NCBI RefSeq assembly: GCF_000017505.1
Contig: NC_009675.1
Coordinates: forward strand, 558,001 to 622,000
Length of the DNA: 64,000 bases
From: Anaeromyxobacter sp. Fw109-5
GTDB taxonomy: Bacteria; Myxococcota; Myxococcia; Myxococcales; Anaeromyxobacteraceae
Direction: 5' to 3'
Shown here: piece by piece, positions 18,809-26,262 of the stretch
How the letters are laid out: each line of letters begins with the position of its first letter
How positions within the stretch are numbered: position 1 is the stretch's first letter
Notes under the pieces: model-generated
Databases searched by the model: none
Told to the model about the DNA's origin: nothing
What the model saw: only the letters and a program-made list of their open reading frames with translations
Program-made: the position numbers and the translations under genes

Positions 18809-19984
18809 GTGACCATCCTCCTCGGCTACGGCGCCCGTCCGCTCCCGCTGCCGGATGTACCCGGCGCCCGCGTGCTCCTCCCGCCCGTCGCCCCGCCGGT
18901 GGCCGAGCTCGCCGCGGCGCTCGACGCCGCCCTCGCCCACCCGGTGGGCGCCCGCCCGCTCGCCTCCGTGGCCACGGCACGGACGCGGGTCGTCGTGATC
19001 GTGAGCGACTCGTCGCGAGACGAGCCGCGGTCCGAGCTGTTCTCCGCGGTCCGCCGTGCGCTCGCGGCCGTGCCCGACGACCACCTCACCGTCGCCGTCG
19101 CGAACGGGACGCACGGTCCGAAGCCGCTCGAGCGGCTCGGCCTGCCCGAGGAGGTGCTGCGGCGCCACCGCGTGGTGAACCACGACGCGCGCGACGACGC
19201 CTCGATGGTGGAGATGGGGCGGACGAGCCGCGGCACGCGCATCCGCGTGAACCGCTGCGTCGCCGAGGCGGACCTCGTCGTGTCGACCGGCAAGGTGAAG
19301 CCGCACTATTTCGCCGGCTGGGGCGGCGGCGCGAAGGGGATCTTCCCGGGGCTGGGACACGACGTCGACATCCGCCAGAACCACAAGCTGAAGGCCGATC
19401 CCGCCTCGGCGCTCGGCCGCGCCGACGGGAACCCGTGCCGCGAGGACATCGAGGAGGCCGTCCGCAGGATCGGGCGCGACACCTACCTCGTGAACGTCGT
19501 CGAGGCGGGCGCCACCATCCTGGGCGCCGTCGCGGGCGACGTCGTCTACGCGCATCGCGAGGCGGTGCGGCTCGCGCGCCCGTGGTGCGAGGTCGAGGCG
19601 GCGCCCGCGGACATCGTGGTCGTCTCGGCGCCGCTGCCGGTGTCCGGCTCGCTCTACCAGGCGTCGAAGCTCATCCCGCCCGCGGGCCTGCTGCTCCGCG
19701 AGGGCGGCGTGGTGATCGTGGCCGCCGAGTGCCCCGAGGGCACCGGGCCGCTCAAGGTGGTGAACGAGGGGATCTTCGAGCTGGGCGTGCGCCGCTACCT
19801 GCCCGCCGGCGCGACGGTGCTGCTCGTCTCCGGCATGGACGAGGCGACGGTGCGCGGGACGTACGCGACCTACGCGCCTGACCTCGCGAGCGCGATTGCG
19901 CGCGCCCGCGCGCTCGTGGCGAAGTCGGATCCGAGCGTGCTCGTGCTGCCCGACGCGGGGGATCTGGTGCCGCGGGCGGGCTGA
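18809..19984 (+). CDS. Nickel-dependent lactate racemase-like (LarA/DUF2088) protein
   Basis: 391 residues from the GTG at 18809; the frame is open further upstream, but that part is translated repeat DNA and is not credible. LarA-type motifs are present: 'SDSSRDEPR' (N-terminal substrate/cofactor loop), 'VANGTHGPKPLERLGLPEE' (His-containing loop) and 'KVKPHYFAGWGGGAKGIFPG', close to the LarA 'FAGFSGG' block. LarA enzymes racemise alpha-hydroxy acids with a nickel-pincer cofactor made by LarB, LarC and LarE; none of those genes is in the window. Many homologues act on other substrates, so racemase activity is an inference. Confidence 0.82.
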   Translation: MTILLGYGARPLPLPDVPGARVLLPPVAPPVAELAAALDAALAHPVGARPLASVATARTRVVVIVSDSSRDEPRSELFSAVRRALAAVPDDHLTVAVANGTHGPKPLERLGLPEEVLRRHRVVNHDARDDASMVEMGRTSRGTRIRVNRCVAEADLVVSTGKVKPHYFAGWGGGAKGIFPGLGHDVDIRQNHKLKADPASALGRADGNPCREDIEEAVRRIGRDTYLVNVVEAGATILGAVAGDVVYAHREAVRLARPWCEVEAAPADIVVVSAPLPVSGSLYQASKLIPPAGLLLREGGVVIVAAECPEGTGPLKVVNEGIFELGVRRYLPAGATVLLVSGMDEATVRGTYATYAPDLASAIARARALVAKSDPSVLVLPDAGDLVPRAG

Positions 19985-20039
19985 TCGGCGTCTTCGCATC
20001 GCTCGCGCTTCGACAGTTGGGACGAGCGGCTTCTCTCGA

Positions 20040-20072
20040 CCGCTCGTGGTGAGCCTGTCGAACCACGAGCGG
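20040..20072. repeat. Dispersed inverted repeat, family B, copy 3
   Basis: Perfect 11-bp arms CCGCTCGTGGT / ACCACGAGCGG around an 11-base loop containing GAGCCTGTCGA. Lies downstream of the LarA-like gene. Confidence 0.85.
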
Positions 20073-20108
20073 GCTCGAGGTCGGGGCCGCCACGGTCGCG
20101 GATCGGGA

Positions 20109-20142
20109 CCGCTCGCCCTTCGACAGGCTCAGGGCGAGCGGG
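20109..20142. repeat. Dispersed inverted repeat, family B, copy 4
   Basis: Arms CCGCTCGCCCT / AGGGCGAGCGG around the core TCGACAGGCTC. It lies between the LarA-like gene and the convergent reductase gene, and may help end transcription. Confidence 0.85.
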
Positions 20143-20193
20143 ACCGGGGGAGTTCACGCTCGTCACGCCTCGGCCACCGACTCAGCTCTCGGG

Positions 20194-20877
20194 TCACCGT
20201 GGGTTTCGAGGTGACCTCGTCAGGACGACGTGGGTGGCGAGGTCGGTGGAGGCGTGCTCCGTGCACGTGTAGCCGAGGCTCACCGTGTCGATGCCGGCGA
20301 GGAGGTGCTCGCCCCTGCCCAGGAGCACGGGCGAGATGGCGAGGTGGAGCTCGTCGATCAGCCCTGCGGTGAGGTACTGCCGGATGGTGGCCACGCCACC
20401 GCCGAGCCGGACGTCCTTGCCCCGAGCCGCCTCGCGCGCGCGCTCCAGGGCGGCGTGGATGCCGTCGGTCACGAAGTGGAACGTCGTTCCGCCCTCCATT
20501 TCGATGGGCGCGCGAGCGTGGTGGGTGAGCACGAAGACCGGCACGTGGTAGGGCGGGTTGGAGCCCCACCATCCCTTCCAGCCGTCGTCGGGCCAGGGGC
20601 CCCGCACCGGCCCGAACATGTTGCGGCCCAGGATCCAGGCGCCGACGTTCTCGAAGCCGCGGGCGGCGAACGCGTCATCGACGTCTTCTCTGGCGACCTC
20701 GTCGCCGATGAGCGATCCGGCGAAGTCGGCGTGCATCCTCTGGAACGTCTTCGTGCCGAGGACCCACTGGTGCAGCGCCATCCCTCCCACGCCCATCGGA
20801 TGGTCGAGGCTCTGGCCGGGACCGGCGCCGTAGCCGTCGATGGAGATTGCGAATGAGTTGATCCTGAGCCTCGACAT
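20194..20877 (-). CDS. Dihydrofolate reductase/RibD C-terminal-like reductase
   Basis: 227 residues with the RibD_C/DHFR-like fold pattern: 'SFAISIDGYGAGPGQS' at the N-terminus, 'ILGRNMFGPVRGPW', 'VPVFVLTHHARAP', 'KDVRLGGGVATIRQYLTAGLIDELHLAISPVLLG'. Proteins of this type bind NADPH, but most have no assigned substrate. It lies 28 bases downstream of the SRPBCC gene on the same strand, so it may be the third gene of that ArsR-controlled unit. It is cytosolic, with no export signal. Confidence 0.85.
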   Translation of the reverse strand: MSRLRINSFAISIDGYGAGPGQSLDHPMGVGGMALHQWVLGTKTFQRMHADFAGSLIGDEVAREDVDDAFAARGFENVGAWILGRNMFGPVRGPWPDDGWKGWWGSNPPYHVPVFVLTHHARAPIEMEGGTTFHFVTDGIHAALERAREAARGKDVRLGGGVATIRQYLTAGLIDELHLAISPVLLGRGEHLLAGIDTVSLGYTCTEHASTDLATHVVLTRSPRNPR

Positions 20878-20905
20878 GCGCGCAGCTCCTCTCTGCCCCA
20901 GACGA

Positions 20906-21385
20906 CTAGGTCTGCCCCACCTGCGCCTCGCACAGCGCCGCGAGCCGCCCCAGCGTCTGCTCGCCGCCCTCGTCGGCGCGGTAGCGCTCCACCACCAGGT
21001 CGCGCTCCGCCCGCGTGGGAAAGAGCGCCCGCATCGTCACCAGCGTGGCGCCGCCCCGCTCCTCGAGGACGATGCGGCTCTCGAAGGTGTGGCCGTCGTC
21101 GCCGGCGTGGAGATACGTCAGCCGCTCCGGCGGGACGACCTCGCGCCAGGTGAGCTGGTTGGGGTAGTCGGTGCCGTCGGGCCCGTGCATCACGTGGACC
21201 CAGCGACCGCCGGGCCGGAGCTCGAACTCGCTCGTGGTGGTGCGGAAGCCTTCGGGCCCCCACCACCTGCCCAGGTTCTCGGCGCTGGTGAAGGCCTGCC
21301 ACACGAGCCGCCGCGGCGCCTGCACCAGCCGCGTGATCACCATCTCCCGCTCCGACTCCGGCTCCAGGGAGCGCACCGTGCTCAT
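20906..21385 (-). CDS. SRPBCC (AHSA1-like) domain protein
   Basis: 159 residues from the ATG at 21385, which overlaps the upstream ArsR stop as ATGA. The AHSA1/START-like pattern is clear: 'REMVITRLVQAPRRLVWQAFTSAENLGRWWGPEGF', 'FELRPGGRWVHVMHGPDG', 'EVVPPERLTYLH', 'LVTMRALFPTRAERDLVVERY'. These small proteins form a hydrophobic ligand cavity. The pairing with an ArsR-type repressor is common, and the two are translationally coupled here. The ligand is unknown. Confidence 0.88.
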   Translation of the reverse strand: MSTVRSLEPESEREMVITRLVQAPRRLVWQAFTSAENLGRWWGPEGFRTTTSEFELRPGGRWVHVMHGPDGTDYPNQLTWREVVPPERLTYLHAGDDGHTFESRIVLEERGGATLVTMRALFPTRAERDLVVERYRADEGGEQTLGRLAALCEAQVGQT

Positions 21386-21726
21386 CGCTTCCTCTCCTCC
21401 TGCTCGGCGAGCTCCTGCACGAAGGCGTCGAGCCGGGCGAAGCTCTCGTTCCAGAAGCGCTCGAAGCCGCCCACCCACTCGTGGATGGGGCGCAGGCCGC
21501 GCGCGTCGAGGGCGTAGAGCCGTTGGCGCCCCTGCTCGCGCACCCGCACCAGCCCCACCTCGCGCAGCACCCGCAGGTGCTTGGAGGCGCGGGGCTGGTC
21601 CATGCGCAGCGCCCTGGCCAACTCGGTCACCGGCTGCTCGCCGCCGCGGAGCAGCGTGAGGATGCGGCGGCGCTGCGGCTCGGCCACGGCGTTCCAGGCG
21701 TCGGTGGTGGTGGCGGCTCGAGCCAT
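21382..21726 (-). CDS. ArsR-family winged-helix regulator
   Basis: 114 residues from the ATG at 21726; an in-frame ATG at 21756 would lie inside the likely promoter. The core is an ArsR winged helix: 'WNAVAEPQRRRILTLLRGGEQPVTELARALRMDQPRASKHLRVLREVGLV', then 'RQRLYALDARGLRPIHEWV'. No metal-binding Cys cluster is seen, matching the non-metal ArsR subgroup that accompanies SRPBCC proteins. It probably represses its own operon with the SRPBCC gene. The transcript may be leaderless (see the promoter entry). Confidence 0.88.
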   Translation of the reverse strand: MARAATTTDAWNAVAEPQRRRILTLLRGGEQPVTELARALRMDQPRASKHLRVLREVGLVRVREQGRQRLYALDARGLRPIHEWVGGFERFWNESFARLDAFVQELAEQEERKR

Positions 21727-21735
21727 GCCCGGAGA

Positions 21736-21763
21736 AACATATACCCATATCGGCATGCGTCAA
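21736..21763 (-). promoter_or_regulatory. Putative promoter of the ArsR-SRPBCC unit
   Basis: On the minus strand TTGACG (21763-21758), a 16-base spacer and TATGTT (21741-21736), in an AT-rich patch unusual for this window. The ATG at 21726 lies nine bases after the -10 box with no ribosome site, so the message may start at or within a few bases of the start codon. Confidence 0.5.
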
Positions 21764-22273
21764 CCAGGGGCCCCATCCTGGCCGTAGCCTGCCGCCGGTG
21801 CGCTTCGTCCCCGGCGACGGTGCTGCTCGTCTCCGGGGGCGCGCTCCAACGACGAGCCGCTGCACAAGTGACGGTTCGCTCGATCGGGCCGCGCTGGCGT
21901 GCCCGTGCTGAGGAACGGCGAGACCGACGGTGAAGGTCGAGCCACGCCAGTGAACCGGACCCGTAACCCAGTCTCCCCGTCCACAGCGCGCCGCCGTTAC
22001 CGTGGCGGGGCCTCGCGCCCGCAGGCGGCCAACTGGACGCGGTCGGTACCGCCCGATCCTCGGACCGCATGCAACGCGGCTTGGCCGCCGAGGAAGCGCT
22101 GCGGGGCGCAACCCCGCAACCACGCGGCCCCGCGTTGCCGCGGGGGCTGGCGCACGGAACCGAAGAAAGTAAGTGAACCCCGTCCATCGTTGGCCGCCGA
22201 GGACGTGAGGCCCCGCCGCCCAGGCGGCGCGCCACGGTGCCGCCTAACAAGATCCCGCGGGAGTCCCGGCCCG

Positions 22274-22300
22274 CACCTCGACAGGCTCAGTGCGAGCGGA
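22274..22300. repeat. Dispersed repeat, family B, copy 5 (partial)
   Basis: CACCTCGACAGGCTCAG followed by TGCGAGCGGA; it lacks the left arm. It lies 36 bases before the first 41-bp repeat copy. Confidence 0.7.
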
Positions 22301-22336
22301 TCCGGTCAGGTCGGGATCGGGAGGGTTGGCCTCCGA

Positions 22337-22377
22337 AACGTCCGCCCATTCAAGTAACGGACGGTGTACCCGCTGCG
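22337..22377. repeat. 41-bp direct repeat, copy 1
   Basis: Identical over 41 bases to 22496-22536. It holds a short palindrome, CGTCCG and CGGACG, around CCCATTCAAGTAA, then GTGTACCCGCTGCG. Confidence 0.9.
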
Positions 22378-22443
22378 GGGATCCGTGTCGCGCGCGGTGC
22401 CAGACTCACCGAGGCTGAGACGAGCGTTGCGGGAGTTCCGCCG

Positions 22444-22470
22444 CACTTCGACAGGCTCAGTGCGAGCGGA
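22444..22470. repeat. Dispersed repeat, family B, copy 6 (partial)
   Basis: CACTTCGACAGGCTCAG followed by TGCGAGCGGA. It has nearly the same spacing to the second 41-bp repeat as copy 5 has to the first, so the whole module was duplicated. Confidence 0.7.
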
Positions 22471-22495
22471 CCCCGATCGGATCGAGGCCGGCCAC

Positions 22496-22536
22496 AACGT
22501 CCGCCCATTCAAGTAACGGACGGTGTACCCGCTGCG
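22496..22536. repeat. 41-bp direct repeat, copy 2
   Basis: Exact duplicate of 22337-22377, 159 bases further on. It lies 34 bases beyond the hypB stop. Confidence 0.9.
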
Positions 22537-22570
22537 AAGGTGCCGTCGAACGGGGCCGGTGACCAGTCGG

Positions 22571-23386
22571 TTACCTGCCGTGCTTCCCCGGCCGACCGTC
22601 CGCGGCCGCGTGCTCGTGGCCGTGGCCGTGGTGATGGGCGTGCTCGTGCGCGTGGGCATGATCGTGCGAGTGCGAGTGCGCCTTCACCTCGCGGAGCCCG
22701 AACCCGTTGCGCAGCTCCTCCACCCACCGCACCCACGCGTCCATGCCCTGACCGGTGCGGGCGGAGACCTCGATGACGTGCGGCCGCGGCATCACGCGCG
22801 CGAGCGCGTCGTGGACCTTCGCGAGCTCGACGTCGAGGTGCGGGACGAGATCGCACTTCGTGAGCAGCACGAGGTCGGCGGCGTGGAACATCACTGGGTA
22901 CTTGAGGGGCTTGTCCTCGCCCTCGGTGACCGAGAGCACCACCACGTTCGCGGCCTGGCCGAGGTCGTAGATGGCCGGGCAGACGAGGTTCCCGACGTTC
23001 TCGATGAAGAACACGTCGGTGCCGCGCCAGGGGAAGTCGTGCAGCGAGCGGTGGACCAGCTCGGCGTCGAGGTGGCAGGCCTGACCGGTGGTGATGGCCT
23101 TCGACGGGATGCCCGCCTTCTGGAGCCGTCGCGCGTCGTTGTCGGTCGCGAGATCCGCGGAGACGGCGCCGAGCTTCCAGCCCTTGGCGGCGGCGGCCTT
23201 CGCCGTCGCCTCGAGCACCGCGGTCTTGCCGGCGCCCGGCGAGCCCATGAGGTTCAGGGCGAGGACGCCCGCCTCGAGGAAGTGCTCGCGGTTGTGGCGC
23301 GCGGCGCGATCGTTGCCGGCCAGGATCTTCTCGTGCAGCTCCACCGGGACGAGCTCGGTGTCACCGCAGCCGCAGGTCGTGCACAT
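22571..23386 (-). CDS. hypB: Hydrogenase nickel-insertion GTPase HypB
   Basis: 271 residues. The N-terminus 'MCTTCGCGD' is the CxxCxC high-affinity metal site. The GTPase core has P-loop 'GSPGAGKT', 'SADLATDNDARRL', 'IENVGNLVCPA' and 'LTKCDLV'. A His-rich stretch with 13 His in 23 residues lies at the C-terminus (237-259), whereas in many HypB proteins it follows the N-terminal motif. HypB delivers Ni to the hydrogenase large subunit together with HypA. The ATG overlaps the hypA stop by one base (TGATG), so the two are coupled. It is the last gene of the hyp operon. Confidence 0.96.
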   Translation of the reverse strand: MCTTCGCGDTELVPVELHEKILAGNDRAARHNREHFLEAGVLALNLMGSPGAGKTAVLEATAKAAAAKGWKLGAVSADLATDNDARRLQKAGIPSKAITTGQACHLDAELVHRSLHDFPWRGTDVFFIENVGNLVCPAIYDLGQAANVVVLSVTEGEDKPLKYPVMFHAADLVLLTKCDLVPHLDVELAKVHDALARVMPRPHVIEVSARTGQGMDAWVRWVEELRNGFGLREVKAHSHSHDHAHAHEHAHHHGHGHEHAAADGRPGKHGR

Positions 23387-23730
23387 CAGGGTACCTCCAT
23401 CTCGATGCCGTCGAGGGTCAGCGCGTCGGAGCCGTCGTCGAGCTTGCCGGGCGCGTCGCACGCGGGGCAGCGCAGGATCGCGCCGCGCGCGATGGGCGTC
23501 TTGCAGCGCGGGCAGGACCAGCTCGCCGCGACGCGGGTGAGGGTGAGCGGGGCGTCCGCGCAGATCGTGCCGGCGCGGAAGGTCTCGTAGGCGGTCTGGA
23601 AGAGCTCGGGGTCCACCCCCGAGAGCTCGCCCACGCGGACCGAGAGCTTGTGCACCGCGAGCGCGTTGCGCTTGCGGGCCTCCGCCTCCACGCGCGTGAC
23701 CAGCGCCTCGATGAGCGAGTACTCGTGCAT
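23386..23730 (-). CDS. hypA: Hydrogenase nickel-binding protein HypA
   Basis: 114 residues, the typical length. The N-terminal 'MHEYSL' carries His2, the Ni ligand. The zinc site is the pair of CxxC motifs in 'CPRCKTP' and 'LRCPACD' at residues 73-91. HypA passes Ni to the large-subunit precursor with HypB. It lies six bases after hypE and overlaps hypB by one base. Confidence 0.96.
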   Translation of the reverse strand: MHEYSLIEALVTRVEAEARKRNALAVHKLSVRVGELSGVDPELFQTAYETFRAGTICADAPLTLTRVAASWSCPRCKTPIARGAILRCPACDAPGKLDDGSDALTLDGIEMEVP

Positions 23731-23736
23731 GGGCGC

Positions 23737-24759
23737 CTAGCAGATCCGCGGCAGGAGCTCGCCCTCGGGCTCCGCCAGCATCCGCTTGCCGAACCCGGTG
23801 TCGAGGATCACGGCCCCGGGCCGCTCTGCGATGGCGGTGGCGATCACGGTCGCGGAGGCGCCGAGCGGGTGGGCGCGCAGCGCGGCGAGGACCTTGTCGG
23901 CCGCGCGCGCACGCACCGCGATCACCGCCTTGCCCTCGTTCGCGACGAGGAGCGGGTCGATGCCGATCATCTCGCCGGCGGCGCGCACCTCGTCGCGCAC
24001 GGGGAGGGCGGTCTCGTCGATCACGATCCCGACCTTCCCCTTCGCCGCCATCTCGTGCAGCACGCCCGCCACGCCGCCGCGGGTGGGGTCCTTCATGGCG
24101 ACCACGTCCTCGCCGCCGGCGCGGAGCGCCTCGCGGACGAGGCCGTTGAGCGGCGCCACGTCGGAGCGCAGGTCGCCCTCGAGCCGGAGGTCGTGGCGGC
24201 GCGACATGATGGCCATGCCGTGGTCGCCGATGGTGCCGGTGACGATGAGGAGGTCGCCGGCGCGCAGGCCGGCGTCGGACACGACGCGCTCGGCGAGTGC
24301 CACGCCGGTGGTGTTGAGGACGATGCCGTCCACCTCGTCCTTGCCCATCACCTTGGTGTCGCCGGTGACGATGGGCGCGTTCGCCTCGCGCGCCGTCTCC
24401 CGCATGGACGCCACCACGCGCTCCAGGTCCGCGCGCGGGAAGCCGTCCTCGAGGACCACGGCGCAGGTGAGCCCGAGCGGCTCGGTGGCGCCCATCATGG
24501 CGAGGTCGTTCACCGTCCCGGAGACGCTGAGCCGCCCGATGTCGCCGCCCGGGAAGAAGATGGGGTGGACGACGTGCGAGTCGGTGGTGACGACGAGCCA
24601 GCGGTCGCCGACGCGGATGGCCGCGCCGTCGTCGAGCGCCGAGAGGCCGATGCCGTCCACCGGGGAGGCGAGGGTGAGGAACACGTCCTCGATGAGCTGG
24701 CGCATGGCGCGCCCGCCCGAGCCGTGCTTGAGGCCGATCTTGGCGACGGGCTTGTCCAT
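23737..24759 (-). CDS. hypE: Carbamoyl dehydratase HypE
   Basis: 340 residues ending in 'PRIC': the C-terminal Cys is the one carbamoylated by HypF and dehydrated to thiocyanate, giving the CN ligands. The PurM-like ATP-binding core is seen in 'KHGSGGRAMRQLIEDVF', 'DGAAIRVGDRWLVVTTDSHVVHP', 'GDTKVMGKDEVDGIVLNTTG' and 'KDPTRGGVAGVLHEMA'. It starts immediately after the hypD stop with no gap, and hypA follows after six bases. Confidence 0.97.
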   Translation of the reverse strand: MDKPVAKIGLKHGSGGRAMRQLIEDVFLTLASPVDGIGLSALDDGAAIRVGDRWLVVTTDSHVVHPIFFPGGDIGRLSVSGTVNDLAMMGATEPLGLTCAVVLEDGFPRADLERVVASMRETAREANAPIVTGDTKVMGKDEVDGIVLNTTGVALAERVVSDAGLRAGDLLIVTGTIGDHGMAIMSRRHDLRLEGDLRSDVAPLNGLVREALRAGGEDVVAMKDPTRGGVAGVLHEMAAKGKVGIVIDETALPVRDEVRAAGEMIGIDPLLVANEGKAVIAVRARAADKVLAALRAHPLGASATVIATAIAERPGAVILDTGFGKRMLAEPEGELLPRIC

Positions 24760-25899
24760 CTAGGTTCCGACCTTCCTGAGATCCGGGACGCCGCCGTAGG
24801 TGTGCCAGATGCGGCACTGCCCCTCCGACGACACCATGCAAGCGCCCACCGGCGACTCCGGGACGCAGGTCTTCCCGAAGAGCGCGCAGTCGCCCGGGTT
24901 CGCGAGGCCGAGCATGATCGAGCCGCAGATGCAGCCCTTCGCCGCTTCCTCGGCGTCCTCGTCGCGCACGGGCGCCGTGTCGATCCGGAAGCGCTTGCGC
25001 GCGTCGAGGTGCGCGTACTCGGGCCTGAGGTCCAGGTTCCCGTCGCGGACCTCGGCGATGCCGCGCCACGTGCCGGTCACGGGACGGAACACCTTCCACA
25101 GGCTGCGCTGGGCGGGGAGGTTCCCCTCCTTGGTCACGCAGCGCGGGTAGACGTTCGCGACCTCCGCCTTCCCCTGCCGCATGAGCTCCACGAGCTGGAG
25201 GATGGCGGCGAGGATGTCGAGCGGCTCGAAGCCGGCCACCACCACCGGCTTGCCGGTGCGGGCGGCGAACGGCTCGAAGATCCCCCAGCCCGTGATGATG
25301 GCGGCGTGCCCCGCCGCGATGTAGCCCTCGATGTTCGTCTGCGGGCTCTCGGCGACGACGTTCATCGCCGCGGGCACGTACTTGTGCACCGAGAGGATGG
25401 AGAAGTTCTTCGGCGGGCTCGCGAGCGCCACGGCCGCGGTGGCCACCGCGGTGGTCTCGAAGCCCGAGCCCAGGAAGACCACCTCGTCCTCCGGGTGCTT
25501 CTGGGCGAGCTCGACCGCCTGCGAGACGGAGTAGACGACCTCGACCTTCGCGCCGTCCGCCTGGGCATCGGCGAGCGACCGCGCCGTGCCGGGGAGGCGC
25601 AGCATGTCGCCGTAGGTGCAGACGCGCGCGCCCTGGAGGGCGAGCGCGACGGCCTCGTCCACCTCGGGGCCGTCGGTCACGCACACCGGACAGCCCGGGC
25701 CCATGATGAGCTCGAGGCCGGGCGGCAACACCGCGCGCAGCCCGAAGCGCGCGATCGCCTGCTCGTGGCTGCCGCAGACGTGCATCACCGGCACCGTCCG
25801 GCCGATGGCGTCGACCTCTCGGGCGATGGCCTCCGCGAGGGCGCGCGCGCGCACCGGGTCCCGGAACTTCAGCTCCTGGAAGAGATCCTTGCCTGCCAT
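24760..25899 (-). CDS. hypD: Hydrogenase Fe(CN)2CO assembly protein HypD
   Basis: 379 residues, typical of HypD. Conserved Cys motifs are present: 'MHVCGSHEQ', 'MGPGCPVCVTDGPEVD' and, towards the C-terminus, the [4Fe-4S] ligands in 'KGCICGSIM', 'CALFGKTC' and 'GACMVSSEGQCRIW'. HypD forms the scaffold with HypC on which Fe(CN)2CO is built. It follows hypC by 55 bases and is joined end-to-start to hypE. Confidence 0.97.
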   Translation of the reverse strand: MAGKDLFQELKFRDPVRARALAEAIAREVDAIGRTVPVMHVCGSHEQAIARFGLRAVLPPGLELIMGPGCPVCVTDGPEVDEAVALALQGARVCTYGDMLRLPGTARSLADAQADGAKVEVVYSVSQAVELAQKHPEDEVVFLGSGFETTAVATAAVALASPPKNFSILSVHKYVPAAMNVVAESPQTNIEGYIAAGHAAIITGWGIFEPFAARTGKPVVVAGFEPLDILAAILQLVELMRQGKAEVANVYPRCVTKEGNLPAQRSLWKVFRPVTGTWRGIAEVRDGNLDLRPEYAHLDARKRFRIDTAPVRDEDAEEAAKGCICGSIMLGLANPGDCALFGKTCVPESPVGACMVSSEGQCRIWHTYGGVPDLRKVGT

Positions 25900-25954
25900 G
25901 CCGTCTCCGCGCCGCCTCCCGCGGGCCGAACGCCCGCCGGACGCCGGCGCCTCG

Positions 25955-26242
25955 TCACGCCTTGTGCTTCGCGGCCGCGATTTCGCCGCGCACGTCCTCG
26001 GCCATGAGGTCCGCCTTCGCGCCGGTGACGTCGAGGATCTGGTCGAAGAGCGCGAGCGTCTCCTGCACCTCGTCCGGCGGGATGCGGCGGATGGCGAAGC
26101 CGACGTGGTTCAGCACGTAGTCTCCGACCGAGACCGGCTCGTCGACGATGTCGAGCCGCAGCTCCTTCTTCACGCCGAAGAAGTCCACCGTGGCGCTCAT
26201 GCCGTCGATCGCGACGACCTTCCCTGGGACACCGAGGCACAT
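25955..26242 (-). CDS. hypC: Hydrogenase assembly chaperone HypC
   Basis: 95 residues, starting 'MCLGVPGKVVAID'; Cys2 is the essential residue that binds the Fe precursor and the large-subunit precursor. The 'SVGDYVLNHVGFAI' block is characteristic. It has a slightly extended, charged C-terminal tail ('AAAKHKA'). Lies 20 bases after hypF. Confidence 0.95.
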   Translation of the reverse strand: MCLGVPGKVVAIDGMSATVDFFGVKKELRLDIVDEPVSVGDYVLNHVGFAIRRIPPDEVQETLALFDQILDVTGAKADLMAEDVRGEIAAAKHKA

Positions 26243-26262
26243 GGGCTTGCGCTTCCTTCCGG

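Larger units (their letters stand above)
21764..22570. other. Gene-free stretch rich in repeats
   Basis: About 800 bases between the ArsR promoter and the end of hypB. No reading frame looks like a protein: all have poor composition and no recognisable motif. It contains two family-B cores and a 41-bp exact duplication. Confidence 0.6.

Noticed and set aside
21814-21836. 23-bp exact match to 19811-19833 in the LarA-like gene
   Set aside because: Similarity stops abruptly on both sides and the segment encodes a common Val/Leu/Ser run, so chance or a trivial remnant is likelier than a real duplication.
22337-22536. Repeats with spacer, CRISPR-like at first sight
   Set aside because: Only two copies, 41-bp units 159 bases apart, with unlike spacers and no cas genes.
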